The notes under the pieces: model-generated | Database searches by the model: none | What the model saw: only the letters and a program-made list of their open reading frames with translations | What the model was told of the DNA's origin: nothing | Made by a program: the position numbers and the translations under genes | Part shown: piece after piece, positions 1 to 8,172 of the stretch | How positions within the stretch are numbered: the stretch's first letter is position 1 | Layout of the letters: each line of letters starts with the position of its first letter | NCBI RefSeq assembly: GCF_004168285.1 | Contig: NZ_SEWF01000017.1 | Span: 1 to 64,000, forward strand | Length of the DNA stretch: 64,000 nt | Direction of reading: 5' to 3' | From: Emticicia agri | GTDB lineage: Bacteria; Bacteroidota; Bacteroidia; Cytophagales; Spirosomataceae

Positions 1-561
1 TTCCAAATCTTGATAATCACTAGGCTTAAGCCAATAATATTTAGTATGCCTCCAAAGCCTTTCGATTCTGTTTAGATGTGGACTGTAAGCAGGCAAATAG
101 AAAATATAGAGCCCTTTGTTTTGCCACAATTCTAACTTTTCTTGAAAAACTTTGGCGTGATGAATTCTGGCATTATCAATTACTAAAACTGTTGGTTTTC
201 TAATTTTATCAATAAATATTTCTATTGAATTGATGACAAAATCAGCATTAATAGTACCTTTTACATCAAAAGTGTAAAGTTCATTTCCATCAGCATTCAT
301 CAACCCAAATACATTGATATTCTTGCCTTTTTGTGGCAGAATATAAACGGGTTCATCTGGAAATTGCCAGCAGTAAGGTACGACACAATTGAGCGAAAAA
401 CCAGCCTGATCACCATAAAATAAGTCAATATGACTTTGTTGGTGGAGCTCGAGTAAGTCATTTAAGCAGTCTTCTTTATATGCGTACTCAGAAGTGTTTT
501 GCTTTGACTTTAAACTTTTTCTGGCTCTTTTCCAACTGGCTCGACAAGTGTTTTTAAAAAA
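1..561 (-). CDS. IS630-family transposase, DDE catalytic part (orfB frame), cut by window edge
   Basis: This is the catalytic half of an IS630/Tc1-mariner type transposase, read on the minus strand and running off the window at base 1. The frame shows the family's linker motif SWKRARKSLKSKQN just after the junction. The DDE signature follows in order: a first Asp in FYGDQAGF, a second Asp in VIDNARIHH, and a Glu in LPAYSPHLNRIERLW. It has no start codon of its own. Its frame is -1 relative to the upstream HTH frame, and the only continuous reading is through a slip at the T TTT TTA heptamer (555-561). The end of the protein and the distal inverted repeat lie outside the window, so whether the copy is intact cannot be judged. 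Confidence 0.88.
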
Positions 562-941
562 CGCTCTAATGTTCTTTGAGAGAAGTCTTTCTGTAATGCT
601 TCTTTCAGTTCTTGACGTACTTTTTTCAGAGTCTGAGGGCTTGATTTTACTTTGCTTTTTACCAATGATTCATCAGCTGCATTGAAAATAGGTTTGCGAC
701 CCTGACCCAATTGATTGCGTAAACCTACTATCCCATGCGTTTCCCAACTGTCAAACCAGTTAGTGATGGTAGGGTGGCTTACTTGAAATATAGATTTTAG
801 GCTATACATATCATACCCCTGATGACTTAGCAATAGACAATGACAACGTTGTTTGAATTGATGATGGGTAGCATTTTTGTACCCTTCTTCCATTGTGATG
901 ACCTCACTTGGCTCTAATTTAATATATCGTTTTGCTCGCAT
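510..941 (-). CDS. IS630-family transposase, N-terminal HTH part (orfA)
   Basis: This 143-residue frame is the DNA-binding half of the IS630 transposase. It carries two helix-turn-helix-like segments (roughly residues 30-65 and 85-125); SHPTITNWFDSWETHG is typical of the helix-turn-helix of this family. The last 17 residues (after RFLK) look like out-of-frame tail. Homologous proteins would continue with the SWKRARKSLK segment, which lies in the -1 frame here. A U UUU UUA slippery heptamer is correctly phased in this frame at 555-561, so full transposase is probably made by programmed -1 frameshifting. The right inverted repeat should lie a few tens of bases above the start, around 945-990, but cannot be fixed without the other end. 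Confidence 0.85.
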   Translation of the reverse strand: MRAKRYIKLEPSEVITMEEGYKNATHHQFKQRCHCLLLSHQGYDMYSLKSIFQVSHPTITNWFDSWETHGIVGLRNQLGQGRKPIFNAADESLVKSKVKSSPQTLKKVRQELKEALQKDFSQRTLERFLKTLVEPVGKEPEKV

Positions 942-1153
942 AGAGCAAAGTTAACAATTTTAAAATAATTTTGTCGCATTACTTAATAATAAGAAAAAAC
1001 TTTCACACGCAGTTTGTATATTTACCTATTAGATAGAAAAGTAGAGATTTAAACCTGACTTGTATTGAGTATTAAATTGAATGATTTTGTACCGTGTTTA
1101 ATCGGATAGGCGAATTACTCGAAAATCCATTTGTTGTAGTATTGTTGTAGCAA

Positions 1154-1190
1154 GAAAAAAGGCAGCTACAACATCTCGTTATAACTGCCT
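1154..1190 (-). terminator. Rho-independent terminator of the tRNA-Phe unit
   Basis: Read on the minus strand, AGGCAGTTATAAC pairs with GTTGTAGCTGCCT (one mismatch) and is followed by a run of six T. It lies about 11 bases beyond the 3' end of the tRNA gene. Confidence 0.75.
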
Positions 1191-1201
1191 GAATATCAGT
1201 G

Positions 1202-1274
1202 TGGTAATGGACGGAATCGAACCGCCGACACAAGGATTTTCAGTCCTTTGCTCTACCAACTGAGCTACATTACC
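1202..1274 (-). tRNA. tRNA-Phe (anticodon GAA)
   Basis: The 73-base cloverleaf folds on the minus strand. The acceptor stem is GGTAATG/CATTACC with discriminator A. The D-arm contains AGCTCAGTTGGTAGAGC, the anticodon stem AGGA/TCCT encloses CTGAAAA (anticodon GAA), and the T-loop is GTTCGATTCC. The CCA end is not encoded. It is flanked by its own promoter and terminator, so it forms a single-gene unit. Confidence 0.97.
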
Positions 1275-1306
1275 CTATTACCACCATTCCCCGTGATTTG
1301 GGACTG

Positions 1307-1337
1307 CAAAAGTAGACAAAAAAAATTCAAGTACAAA
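1307..1337 (-). promoter_or_regulatory. Promoter of tRNA-Phe
   Basis: On the minus strand TTTG (1337-1334) is followed after 19 bases by TACTTTTG (1314-1307), matching the Bacteroidota TTTG-N19-TAnnTTTG promoter. The predicted start falls near 1300, about 26 bases before the mature tRNA. Confidence 0.65.
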
Positions 1338-1374
1338 CTTCTGCCAAAAAATTTCTTAAAAAATTTCTTTACTC

Positions 1375-1403
1375 TTGCATTATCCAAAATTTGACTATAT
1401 TTG
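1375..1403 (+). promoter_or_regulatory. Promoter of the Fe-S electron-transfer gene
   Basis: TTG (1375-1377), an 18-base spacer, and TATATTTG (1396-1403) fit the Bacteroidota -33/-7 consensus. Transcription should start near 1409, inside the palindrome that follows directly. Confidence 0.65.
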
Positions 1404-1427
1404 TATTAGTATGCTTGCATACTAATA
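1404..1427 (+). promoter_or_regulatory. Palindromic operator at the transcription start
   Basis: TATTAGTATGC and GCATACTAATA form perfect 11-base inverted arms around TT. The site begins on the base after the -7 element and covers the predicted transcription start, the usual place for a repressor of the MarR or TetR type. No regulator gene lies next to it, so the binding protein is unknown. Confidence 0.6.
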
Positions 1428-1478
1428 TGACAGTATAACAAAGACTTATTTCATCAGTATTTACCGAAACTGACTCGT

Positions 1479-2807
1479 ATGCAAATCCTATCACAAATCT
1501 TATTCATTATAGCATTAGGTATTGCTGCCTACTTTATCACCCGTCGGGTAGTGCTTATCAAAAAAACAATTCAGTTGGGTCATGCCGAAGACCGCACGGA
1601 TAGACCAGCCGAACGTCTTAAAACCATGCTATTGATTGCTTTTGGGCAAAAAAAGATGTTTAACCGACCTCTGATAGGGTTCATGCATTTCATTATCTAT
1701 GCTGGTTTTCTGATTATCAATATTGAGGTATTAGAGATTATATTAGATGGTATCTTTGGCACTCACCGATTATTTTTCCCCTTTTTAGGAGGTTTCTATA
1801 ATTTTCTAATCAATTTCTTTGAAGTTTTAGCCATAGGTGTATTAACAGTCTGTGTTATATTCTTACTCCGGCGTAATGTTTTAAAAGTACAACGCTTTCA
1901 GGAGAGTCGCCATCGGGAAATGAAAACCTGGCCCCGGAACGATGCCAATATTATATTAACCATTGAAATATTATTGATGTGGGCATTTTTAAGCATGAAT
2001 GCTGCTGATACAATTTTACAGGAGAGAGGCGTAGGACACTATGCAGAAGCCATAACAGGAAACTTTGCCATCAGTCAATGGCTTCACCCCATTTTTAGTA
2101 ACTGGAGCGCCACTGCTTTGGTTGCTTATGAGCGTTTTGCGTGGTGGTTCCACATTTTGGGCATTATGGCTTTTGCTTTATATGTTACTTATTCTAAACA
2201 CCTGCATATCTTTTTAGCTTTTCCGAATACCTATTTTTCTAACCTCAAGCCTAAAGGACAGATGGCGAATATGCCTGCTGTAACCAAAGAGGTGAAAATC
2301 ATGCTGGGCATTGAACAACCTGATACTACGCCTGCCGAAGTAGGCCGTTTTGGTGCGAAAGATGTAAAAGATTTGAGTTGGAAGAATCTGATGGATGCTT
2401 ATAGCTGCACTGAGTGTGGACGCTGCACAGCGGCTTGTCCGGCCAATATTACGGGCAAAAAGCTTTCACCAAGAAAAATAATGATGGATACCCGCGACCG
2501 ATTGGAAGATATCCAGAAAGGGTGGCTCAAAAACGGAGAAGAATATGATGATGGCAAAACTCTCTTAGGTGATTATATTTTGGAAGAAGAAATTTTAGCC
2601 TGTACCACCTGTAATGCCTGTGTACAGGAATGTCCGGTTAATATTTCGCCTCTCGACATCATTCTGGAACTCCGTAGATACAAGATTATGGAAGAATCTT
2701 CGGCTCCTGCTTCGTGGAATGGGATGTTCTCAAGTCTGGAAAATAATATGGCTCCCTGGAAATTTCCACCGGACGATAGATTCAATTGGGCAGATGGCGT
2801 TAAATAA
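1479..2807 (+). CDS. Membrane iron-sulfur electron-transfer protein (HdrD/GlpC-related)
   Basis: The first ~240 residues hold about six hydrophobic segments with His residues, resembling a NarI-like quinone-linked cytochrome b module. The C-terminal third has two 4Fe-4S motifs: CTECGRCTAACP near residue 310 and CTTCNACVQECP near 375. By family knowledge it would pass electrons between an acyl-CoA or organic-acid dehydrogenase (possibly through ETF) and quinone. The usual partner, a cysteine-rich CCG-domain protein, is not encoded next to it. The gene stands alone with its own promoter, palindromic operator and terminator. The substrate cannot be named from the sequence. Confidence 0.8.
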   Translation: MQILSQILFIIALGIAAYFITRRVVLIKKTIQLGHAEDRTDRPAERLKTMLLIAFGQKKMFNRPLIGFMHFIIYAGFLIINIEVLEIILDGIFGTHRLFFPFLGGFYNFLINFFEVLAIGVLTVCVIFLLRRNVLKVQRFQESRHREMKTWPRNDANIILTIEILLMWAFLSMNAADTILQERGVGHYAEAITGNFAISQWLHPIFSNWSATALVAYERFAWWFHILGIMAFALYVTYSKHLHIFLAFPNTYFSNLKPKGQMANMPAVTKEVKIMLGIEQPDTTPAEVGRFGAKDVKDLSWKNLMDAYSCTECGRCTAACPANITGKKLSPRKIMMDTRDRLEDIQKGWLKNGEEYDDGKTLLGDYILEEEILACTTCNACVQECPVNISPLDIILELRRYKIMEESSAPASWNGMFSSLENNMAPWKFPPDDRFNWADGVK

Positions 2808-2829
2808 TTAACCGTTAAATAAATAAATC

Positions 2830-2863
2830 ACTATTTTGTTTGGAGAAAAATAGTTTTTTTTTA
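2830..2863 (+). terminator. Terminator after the Fe-S protein gene
   Basis: ACTATTTT (2830-2837) pairs with AAAATAGT (2847-2854) and runs into nine T. It lies 23 bases after the stop codon. Confidence 0.7.
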
Positions 2864-3021
2864 TTATTGAAGTATTTTAATGCCTAAACATTTTGCACTT
2901 AGGAAATATTTTTTTTAATTTTACATAGGCTTTACAAAAATATGTTGGCATATTATTTGAGATAAGCTATTATATTTTAAATTTTAATTTTGCCTAATGT
3001 GCATTTTTGCCTCTAACCTCC

Positions 3022-3174
3022 ATGAGAAAATTTAATTCATCCATGTTTTTACAATGGATAGTTTTTATGCCATTGTTATTACCGTTGGCCATTGTAAGCG
3101 GGGCATTTGATGGTATTAAGCGTGTTTTTGAGCAAGCTACTTCTGATATTATCGAAAAAGAAGTAATATCTTAA
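3022..3174 (+). CDS. Small membrane protein, 50 residues, unknown function
   Basis: An ATG-started frame encodes 50 residues with one strongly hydrophobic segment (about residues 9-27, containing WIVFMPLLLPLAIVSGAF) followed by an amphipathic acidic tail (FEQATSDIIEKE). It stands alone between two terminators, 215 bases after the Fe-S gene, and ends 30 bases before a bidirectional hairpin. I do not recognise a family. A single-pass inner-membrane peptide is the most that can be said. The terminator placed just behind it supports it being expressed. Confidence 0.5.
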   Translation: MRKFNSSMFLQWIVFMPLLLPLAIVSGAFDGIKRVFEQATSDIIEKEVIS

Positions 3175-3199
3175 ATTAGCTTATAGCTTTCCAAATCCT

Positions 3200-3248
3200 A
3201 AAAAAAGCATCTGGCTTAAAGAAAACCTCTTTAAGACGCTGTTTTTTT
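3200..3248. terminator. Bidirectional terminator between convergent genes
   Basis: CTTAAAGA/TCTTTAAG forms the upper stem, with an AGC..GCT lower part. A run of A lies to the left and a run of T to the right, so it can serve the small membrane protein gene on the plus strand and trxA on the minus strand. Confidence 0.7.
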
Positions 3249-3260
3249 ATGGCTCTCCAA

Positions 3261-3560
3261 TCAGGCAAACTTCTCAATAATCCCTTTCAGTTGTGGTAGT
3301 GATAATACTCCTGACTGCCGCCACTTTAATTCGCTCTTTTTAAACAACATTAAAGTTGGTACACCTGAAACCTTGTACTTTGAGGCTAATTTAGGATTTC
3401 TATCTACATCAATTTTTACAATTTTAATAGTATCACCCTGATCTTGCGCTAATTGTTGCAGTGTGGGAGACAATACTTTGCATGGCCCACACCACTCCGC
3501 AAAAAAATCTATCAGAATTGGTGTCTCTGAGGCAATCAGTTCTTCAAATGTTCCTGTCAT
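3261..3560 (-). CDS. trxA: Thioredoxin
   Basis: A 99-residue cytosolic thioredoxin that reduces protein disulfides with electrons from thioredoxin reductase. It has the WCGPC active site at residues 23-27 and the conserved cis-proline in SGVPTLMLF near residue 69. The length is only slightly shorter than the usual ~105 and there is no signal peptide. It is a single-gene unit ending at the bidirectional terminator next to it. The ATG gives a normal N-terminus, so no alternative start is needed. Confidence 0.93.
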   Translation of the reverse strand: MTGTFEELIASETPILIDFFAEWCGPCKVLSPTLQQLAQDQGDTIKIVKIDVDRNPKLASKYKVSGVPTLMLFKKSELKWRQSGVLSLPQLKGIIEKFA

Positions 3561-3659
3561 TGTTGTCTATTTTTATGTATCATTTCTACTTAACAAATAA
3601 CTGGGTCTGGTGGTTTCAGACAATTACATACTTCACTAAAGTTTTACCATTCTATAGTT

Positions 3660-3667
3660 TATCTTTG
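3660..3667 (+). promoter_or_regulatory. -7 promoter element of the GH88/105 gene
   Basis: TATCTTTG matches TAnnTTTG exactly. It predicts a start near 3673, which leaves room for translation from 3723 or 3741. No convincing -33 TTTG is seen. Confidence 0.45.
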
Positions 3668-3740
3668 TACTGTAAGCAGCCATTCCTGGGGTGGCAACGT
3701 CTATATTTGTGCGATTACAACCATGATTAATATAGTATCT

Positions 3741-4874
3741 ATGAGCAAACACACCTTTACTTTATCTCTACTCCTCCTATGGGGCATTCACTCAACTTTT
3801 GCACAAAGTCTTCCCAAAAATCAAGACCTTATGAAAGTCATGACACTGGCTAACGAATACTTTATGCTGAAATGGTCTGATGTAAGTAAACCTATTGTAA
3901 GACCCGACCGCACTCGCCCAAGCAATATCTGGACAAGAGGTGTATATTATGAGGGACTAATGAGTCTTTATAAAATTGACCAGCAAAAACGCTATTACGA
4001 CTATGCGGTGGCGTGGGGAGAAGCACATAAATGGGGCTTGCGCAATGGTATTAAAACCCGGAATGCAGATGACCAGTGCTGCGGACAAACCTATATAGAT
4101 TTATATTTACTTGATCCTAAGCCCGAGCGTATTCATGACATTAAGGCTTCTATAGACAGTCTGATTAATAGTCCTAAAAAAGACGATTGGTCGTGGGTAG
4201 ATGCCTTGCAGATGGCTATGCCGGTATTTGCTCAATTAGGCGTTATTTATAACGATAACCGCTATTTTGAGAAAATGTATGAAATGTACATGCACACCAA
4301 AACCATGCACGGAGACAAAGGTTTGTATAACCCACAGGAAGGGCTATGGTGGAGAGATAAAGACTTTGACCCGCCTTATGTAACACCTGCAGGCAAAAAC
4401 TGTTACTGGTCTCGTGGCAATGGTTGGGTGATAGCTGCTTTGGTAAGGGTGCTTGATATTTTACCGAAAGATGCACCGCACCGGGAAGAATATGAAAAGA
4501 CTTATCTTGAAATGATGAACGCACTGCTCCCACTTCAGAGAACAGACGGCTTCTGGAATGTAAGTCTTACTGACCAGACAGATTTTGGAGGAAAAGAATT
4601 GACGGGTACTTCATTGTTTGTGTATGGAATGGCCTGGGGCATCAATAAAGGCTTATTAGACAAGAAAAAATTTTATGCGCCTATTGCAAAAGCCATGTAT
4701 GCTATTATGAATAACTGTATTCATCCGAATGGTTTTTTGGGTTACGTACAGGGTACAGGTAAAGAGCCTAAAGATGGTCAGCCTGTTACTTATGATAAGG
4801 TTCCTGACTTTGAAGATTTTGGTTTGGGCTGTTTTCTCTTGGCAGGCACCGAGGTGTATAAAATGAAGCGTTAA
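3741..4874 (+). CDS. Secreted glycoside hydrolase, GH88/GH105 (unsaturated glucuronyl/rhamnogalacturonyl hydrolase type)
   Basis: A 377-residue exported enzyme of the (alpha/alpha)6-barrel family that removes unsaturated uronic acids left by polysaccharide lyases. Residues 1-22 form a Sec signal peptide ending in TFAQ. Family features are WTRGVYYEGLMSLYKI near residue 50, NADDQCCGQTY near 95, DWSWVDALQMAMP (likely catalytic Asp) near 140, the YWSRGNGWVIAAL motif near 220 and the C-terminal DFEDFGLGCFLLAG. The start at 3741 is chosen because it begins the signal peptide; 3723 would add six residues. It is not in a visible polysaccharide utilisation locus, so the substrate is open. Confidence 0.85.
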   Translation: MSKHTFTLSLLLLWGIHSTFAQSLPKNQDLMKVMTLANEYFMLKWSDVSKPIVRPDRTRPSNIWTRGVYYEGLMSLYKIDQQKRYYDYAVAWGEAHKWGLRNGIKTRNADDQCCGQTYIDLYLLDPKPERIHDIKASIDSLINSPKKDDWSWVDALQMAMPVFAQLGVIYNDNRYFEKMYEMYMHTKTMHGDKGLYNPQEGLWWRDKDFDPPYVTPAGKNCYWSRGNGWVIAALVRVLDILPKDAPHREEYEKTYLEMMNALLPLQRTDGFWNVSLTDQTDFGGKELTGTSLFVYGMAWGINKGLLDKKKFYAPIAKAMYAIMNNCIHPNGFLGYVQGTGKEPKDGQPVTYDKVPDFEDFGLGCFLLAGTEVYKMKR

Positions 4875-4912
4875 TGCTGATTTTCCTGTTTTTTCTATTA
4901 AAATTCTGATAA

Positions 4913-4946
4913 AGCGCAGCTATGTTCCTACAATTAGCTGCGTTTT
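4913..4946 (+). terminator. Terminator after the GH88/105 gene
   Basis: CGCAGCTA (4915-4922) pairs with TAGCTGCG (4935-4942), followed by TTTT. Confidence 0.7.
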
Positions 4947-4959
4947 CCATTTAATTTCC

Positions 4960-4967
4960 TATTTTTG
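4960..4967 (+). promoter_or_regulatory. -7 element of the two-component operon
   Basis: TATTTTTG matches TAnnTTTG. The predicted start near 4973 lies before the ATG at 4989 but after the earlier in-frame TTG at 4965, which argues for the ATG as the real start. Confidence 0.5.
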
Positions 4968-4988
4968 GTAAAATCTAAAGCCACTATA

Positions 4989-5669
4989 ATGAAAATCTTA
5001 GTAATTGAAGACGAAGTCCGAACTATTCAACTCATCAGGCAAGGGCTCGAAGAGCAACAGTGGGAAGTTGATATAGCCTACGACGGAGCTATGGGTTTTC
5101 AATTGGCTACCCGGCAGGTTTATGCTCTTATTATCTCTGACATTATTTTACCCGGCATGAATGGACTGGAGCTTTGCCGGAAACTCCGTGAAGTAGGTGT
5201 CTCCTCTCCTATCCTGCTTCTGACAGCTTTAGGAACTACTGATGATAAAATTGAAGGCTTAGACGCAGGTGCCGACGATTATCTGGCCAAGCCATTTGAG
5301 TTTAAAGAACTGATGGCAAGAGTGAGAGCTTTGACCCGCAGAAGTATCGGTATTATACATACAGCTAATACCCTGAAAGTAGCTGACCTTGAAATGGACC
5401 TGGATACAAAAACGGTAAATCGTGCCGGACAAGATATTACTCTGACGGCTAAAGAGTTTGCACTATTAGAATATTTTATCCGGAATCAGGGCAGAGTTAT
5501 CTCCAAAGCAGAATTAGCTGAAAAAATATGGGACGTAACTTTTGATACAGGAACCAATGTAATAGAGGTATATGTCAATTTTCTACGAAAAAAAATAGAT
5601 AAAGATTTTGAATCTAAGTTACTTCATACACAGATAGGGATGGGGTATGTTCTCAAAGTAGTTGCCTGA
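4989..5669 (+). CDS. Two-component response regulator, OmpR/PhoB family
   Basis: A 226-residue transcriptional regulator. The receiver domain (1-120) has the acidic pair E7/D8, phosphoacceptor D51 in SDIILPGMNG, and the conserved Lys in AKPFEFKEL. The C-terminal winged helix (about 130-226) ends with the OmpR-type VIEVYVNFLRKKID and TQIGMGYVL motifs. It closely resembles CusR/CopR-type regulators, but the signal is not evident from the neighbours. The ATG at 4989 is preferred over the in-frame TTG at 4965 because the TTG lies inside the promoter. Its stop overlaps the kinase start by one base, so the pair is translationally coupled. Confidence 0.93.
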   Translation: MKILVIEDEVRTIQLIRQGLEEQQWEVDIAYDGAMGFQLATRQVYALIISDIILPGMNGLELCRKLREVGVSSPILLLTALGTTDDKIEGLDAGADDYLAKPFEFKELMARVRALTRRSIGIIHTANTLKVADLEMDLDTKTVNRAGQDITLTAKEFALLEYFIRNQGRVISKAELAEKIWDVTFDTGTNVIEVYVNFLRKKIDKDFESKLLHTQIGMGYVLKVVA

Positions 5670-7039
5670 TGACCAATATACGCTCACGGCTCACTTACCA
5701 GTTTATCATATTAGTGAGTGCCGTTCTTCTGTTTTTTTCATTCGGGGTCTATTTTTTCAGTAAATTATACCTCGAAAAGCGTTTTTATAAACGCCTGCAA
5801 GACCGTGCCATTACTACTACTACACTCTTGTTTGATATTCAGGCGGCCGATACTACTGTCTTAAAGTTAGTCAACGTGTCAGATAGAGAACTACTTACTA
5901 ACGAGAGTATTTCGGTATATAATGAATCTTTAGAGCAATTTATCTTCTTTACTCACCCATCCGATACCAGTTTTCATCAGCAATTGCTCCCATTAGTAAT
6001 AAGTAAAAACCCGGCGACTTATACAAAATTTAAAGAATATCAGGTATTAGGGATTCATCTGACAAATGAAGGCAAAGGTAATTGGGTAATTGTGAGTGCC
6101 ATTGACCTGAATGGCAAAGCTGCCTTGCAGGATTTAAAAAAAATTCTGATTGTAATGGTAGTTGTAGGGATTCTCCTTTTAGGAATTTCAGGCTGGATAT
6201 TTGCCAACAGAGCCCTGGCACCAGTTTCGGGTATTATCAGGCAGGTTAATCAGATTTTTCCCCGCAATGTAAAAAAACGGGTCGAGTATGCTAACCCCGA
6301 CGATGAAATAGGTATGTTAGTAGCCACCTTCAATCAGTTGCTCGACCGGATTGAAGAAGCGCTTATTACCCAGAAAATGTTTATAGCTAATGTATCGCAC
6401 GAATTAAAGAATCCTTTAACCAAAATCTATTCGCAGATTGAAATAGCACTTTTGCAGAAGCGGTCTCCGGAAGCCTACGAAAAAAGTCTTAAATCTTTAC
6501 AGGAAGATACCCGAACGCTTACCCAATTGACCAATACCCTGTTAAATCTGGCTACAGTAGTTGCCAATGCCGAAAATGTAAAATACAAAGCTATCCGGTT
6601 AGACGAACTTCTTTGGGAAGCCAAAAGTCAATTACAGAAATGGCATGAAGGATGCCAGATTCAATTAAATTTTACTGATTTCCCTGATGATGAAGAGGCA
6701 CTGATGATTCAGGGCAATGAAGCCGCCATGAAAGTAGTTTTCATGAATCTGATGGATAATGCCTGTAAATTTTCTGAAGATAATACTGCCATTGTCAACT
6801 TTACAGCCTCTGATTCTGCAATAGAAATTTCTTTCTTCAACAAAGGCCCTGTTATTCCTAAAAGAGATATTCCTTATATTTTTCAACCATTCTACAGAAG
6901 CAATGCATCTGCCCAGGCGGTGCAAGGGCATGGCGTGGGGTTAGCCATTGTAGCACAGATAACCCGTTTACATCAAGGCGAAATAAACGTAAAATCTACT
7001 GCTGAGGGTACTACTTTTACTCTGATTTTTACACGATAA
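5669..7039 (+). CDS. Sensor histidine kinase
   Basis: A 456-residue membrane kinase that should phosphorylate the regulator encoded just upstream. Membrane segments at about 11-31 and 158-178 enclose a ~125-residue periplasmic sensor region. A HAMP segment (ALAPVSGII..FNQLLDRIEEAL) follows, then HisKA with H244 in NVSHELKNPL, and an HATPase domain with the N-box NLMDNACKFSED and the G-box GHGVGLAIV. It is an orthodox kinase without a receiver domain, matching the CusS/ArlS-like class. No target gene is adjacent, so the stimulus is unknown. Confidence 0.93.
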   Translation: MTNIRSRLTYQFIILVSAVLLFFSFGVYFFSKLYLEKRFYKRLQDRAITTTTLLFDIQAADTTVLKLVNVSDRELLTNESISVYNESLEQFIFFTHPSDTSFHQQLLPLVISKNPATYTKFKEYQVLGIHLTNEGKGNWVIVSAIDLNGKAALQDLKKILIVMVVVGILLLGISGWIFANRALAPVSGIIRQVNQIFPRNVKKRVEYANPDDEIGMLVATFNQLLDRIEEALITQKMFIANVSHELKNPLTKIYSQIEIALLQKRSPEAYEKSLKSLQEDTRTLTQLTNTLLNLATVVANAENVKYKAIRLDELLWEAKSQLQKWHEGCQIQLNFTDFPDDEEALMIQGNEAAMKVVFMNLMDNACKFSEDNTAIVNFTASDSAIEISFFNKGPVIPKRDIPYIFQPFYRSNASAQAVQGHGVGLAIVAQITRLHQGEINVKSTAEGTTFTLIFTR

Positions 7040-7207
7040 TACCCCTATAACTACTCAAAACTACTCGCAATACAAAATACCGTATAAAAAAGACGGCTGG
7101 CACACTTTTTTATTACTCTCTATCTTCAAGACACTTAATTTACATTTTAAGCTAAATTTAAAGTCAGTTTAACGGCTATTTAAGTTAAGCATAGTTAGTT
7201 TGTAAGT

Positions 7208-8170
7208 ATGGAAATAACTGATACAAAAATGGCGTCTAACAGTAATCAAGGTATATTCAAAGTCTCGTTCGGAGTGCTGATAGGAATATTGGCCTTGCTT
7301 GGCTACTTGTTTATGGGCGCAAGAAACGACACATTTGAGCTTCAGAAATCACTGACTGAAAAAGTTGAGCAACTTTCTTCTACGCAGATAAAATTAGACT
7401 CAATTTCAAAGGTTTTAGATGAAAAAATAGCAAAAATCAACAAATTAGGTGGTAACATCGTCGAGTTGAAAAGGATTAAAGCACAACTGGAAAATGACAA
7501 GAAACTACTTAAATCTGATTTGAACTTTTCGATTCAGAAGTATAATGCCAAAATAAAAGACTACGAAAATTTTCTGACTGTTAAAGACAGAGAATTTAAT
7601 AACCTGAAAGAAGAAAATACTGAGCTAAAGGCCCGCACTGAATTGCTTGAACAAGAAAAACAAGAGGTATTAAGCGAAAATACTACTTTAAAGAGCGATA
7701 AAGAAACCTTATCGCAGACAGTAGCCGAATACTCTGCCGAAAATTATAACCTGCAACGGCAGGTAACCTTAGCCTCTTCAATGAAAGCCATTAATGTACA
7801 GGTAGCCGCTTTATCGGCCAATGGCAAAGCACGCGAAGGCAATGCTTTTAAATCATCACGTATTAACCGCCTTAGAGTTTCTTTTATTATGCCATCAAAC
7901 TCAATTGCTGTTAAAAACAGAAAAGACATTTATATAAGAATTCTTGATGAAAACGGGGGCTTGATAAGTGATAATGTAAACAGCGGTGTATTAGAGTATG
8001 AGGGTAACGAAATAGGTTATAGTATAAGACAAGGAGTGATGTTTGAAAACAACGACCAGAAAGTAGATATTATTTATGCACAAGAGGCACCTTATAACCC
8101 CGGAAAATATGAAATAGAAATTTACTGCGAAGGATTTAAAATTGGTAAAGGCGCATTTGAAGTAAAATAA
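7208..8170 (+). CDS. Membrane-anchored coiled-coil protein, unknown
   Basis: A 320-residue protein with one transmembrane helix at about 20-38 (VSFGVLIGILALLGYLFMGA), a long Lys/Glu/Leu-rich heptad region (about 45-195), and a compact C-terminal beta-rich domain (about 205-320) containing RVSFIMPSNSIAVKNRKDIY and KYEIEIYCEGFKIG. The topology suggests a short cytoplasmic N-terminus and a large periplasmic part. I recognise the architecture as common among uncharacterised Cytophagales proteins but cannot assign a role. It ends two bases before the next gene, so the two probably share a transcript. Confidence 0.7.
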   Translation: MEITDTKMASNSNQGIFKVSFGVLIGILALLGYLFMGARNDTFELQKSLTEKVEQLSSTQIKLDSISKVLDEKIAKINKLGGNIVELKRIKAQLENDKKLLKSDLNFSIQKYNAKIKDYENFLTVKDREFNNLKEENTELKARTELLEQEKQEVLSENTTLKSDKETLSQTVAEYSAENYNLQRQVTLASSMKAINVQVAALSANGKAREGNAFKSSRINRLRVSFIMPSNSIAVKNRKDIYIRILDENGGLISDNVNSGVLEYEGNEIGYSIRQGVMFENNDQKVDIIYAQEAPYNPGKYEIEIYCEGFKIGKGAFEVK

Positions 8171-8172
8171 AT

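Noticed and set aside
3461-3730. 89-codon plus-strand frame opposite trxA
   Set aside because: It is an antisense shadow of thioredoxin that continues into the intergenic region; no start context or domain.
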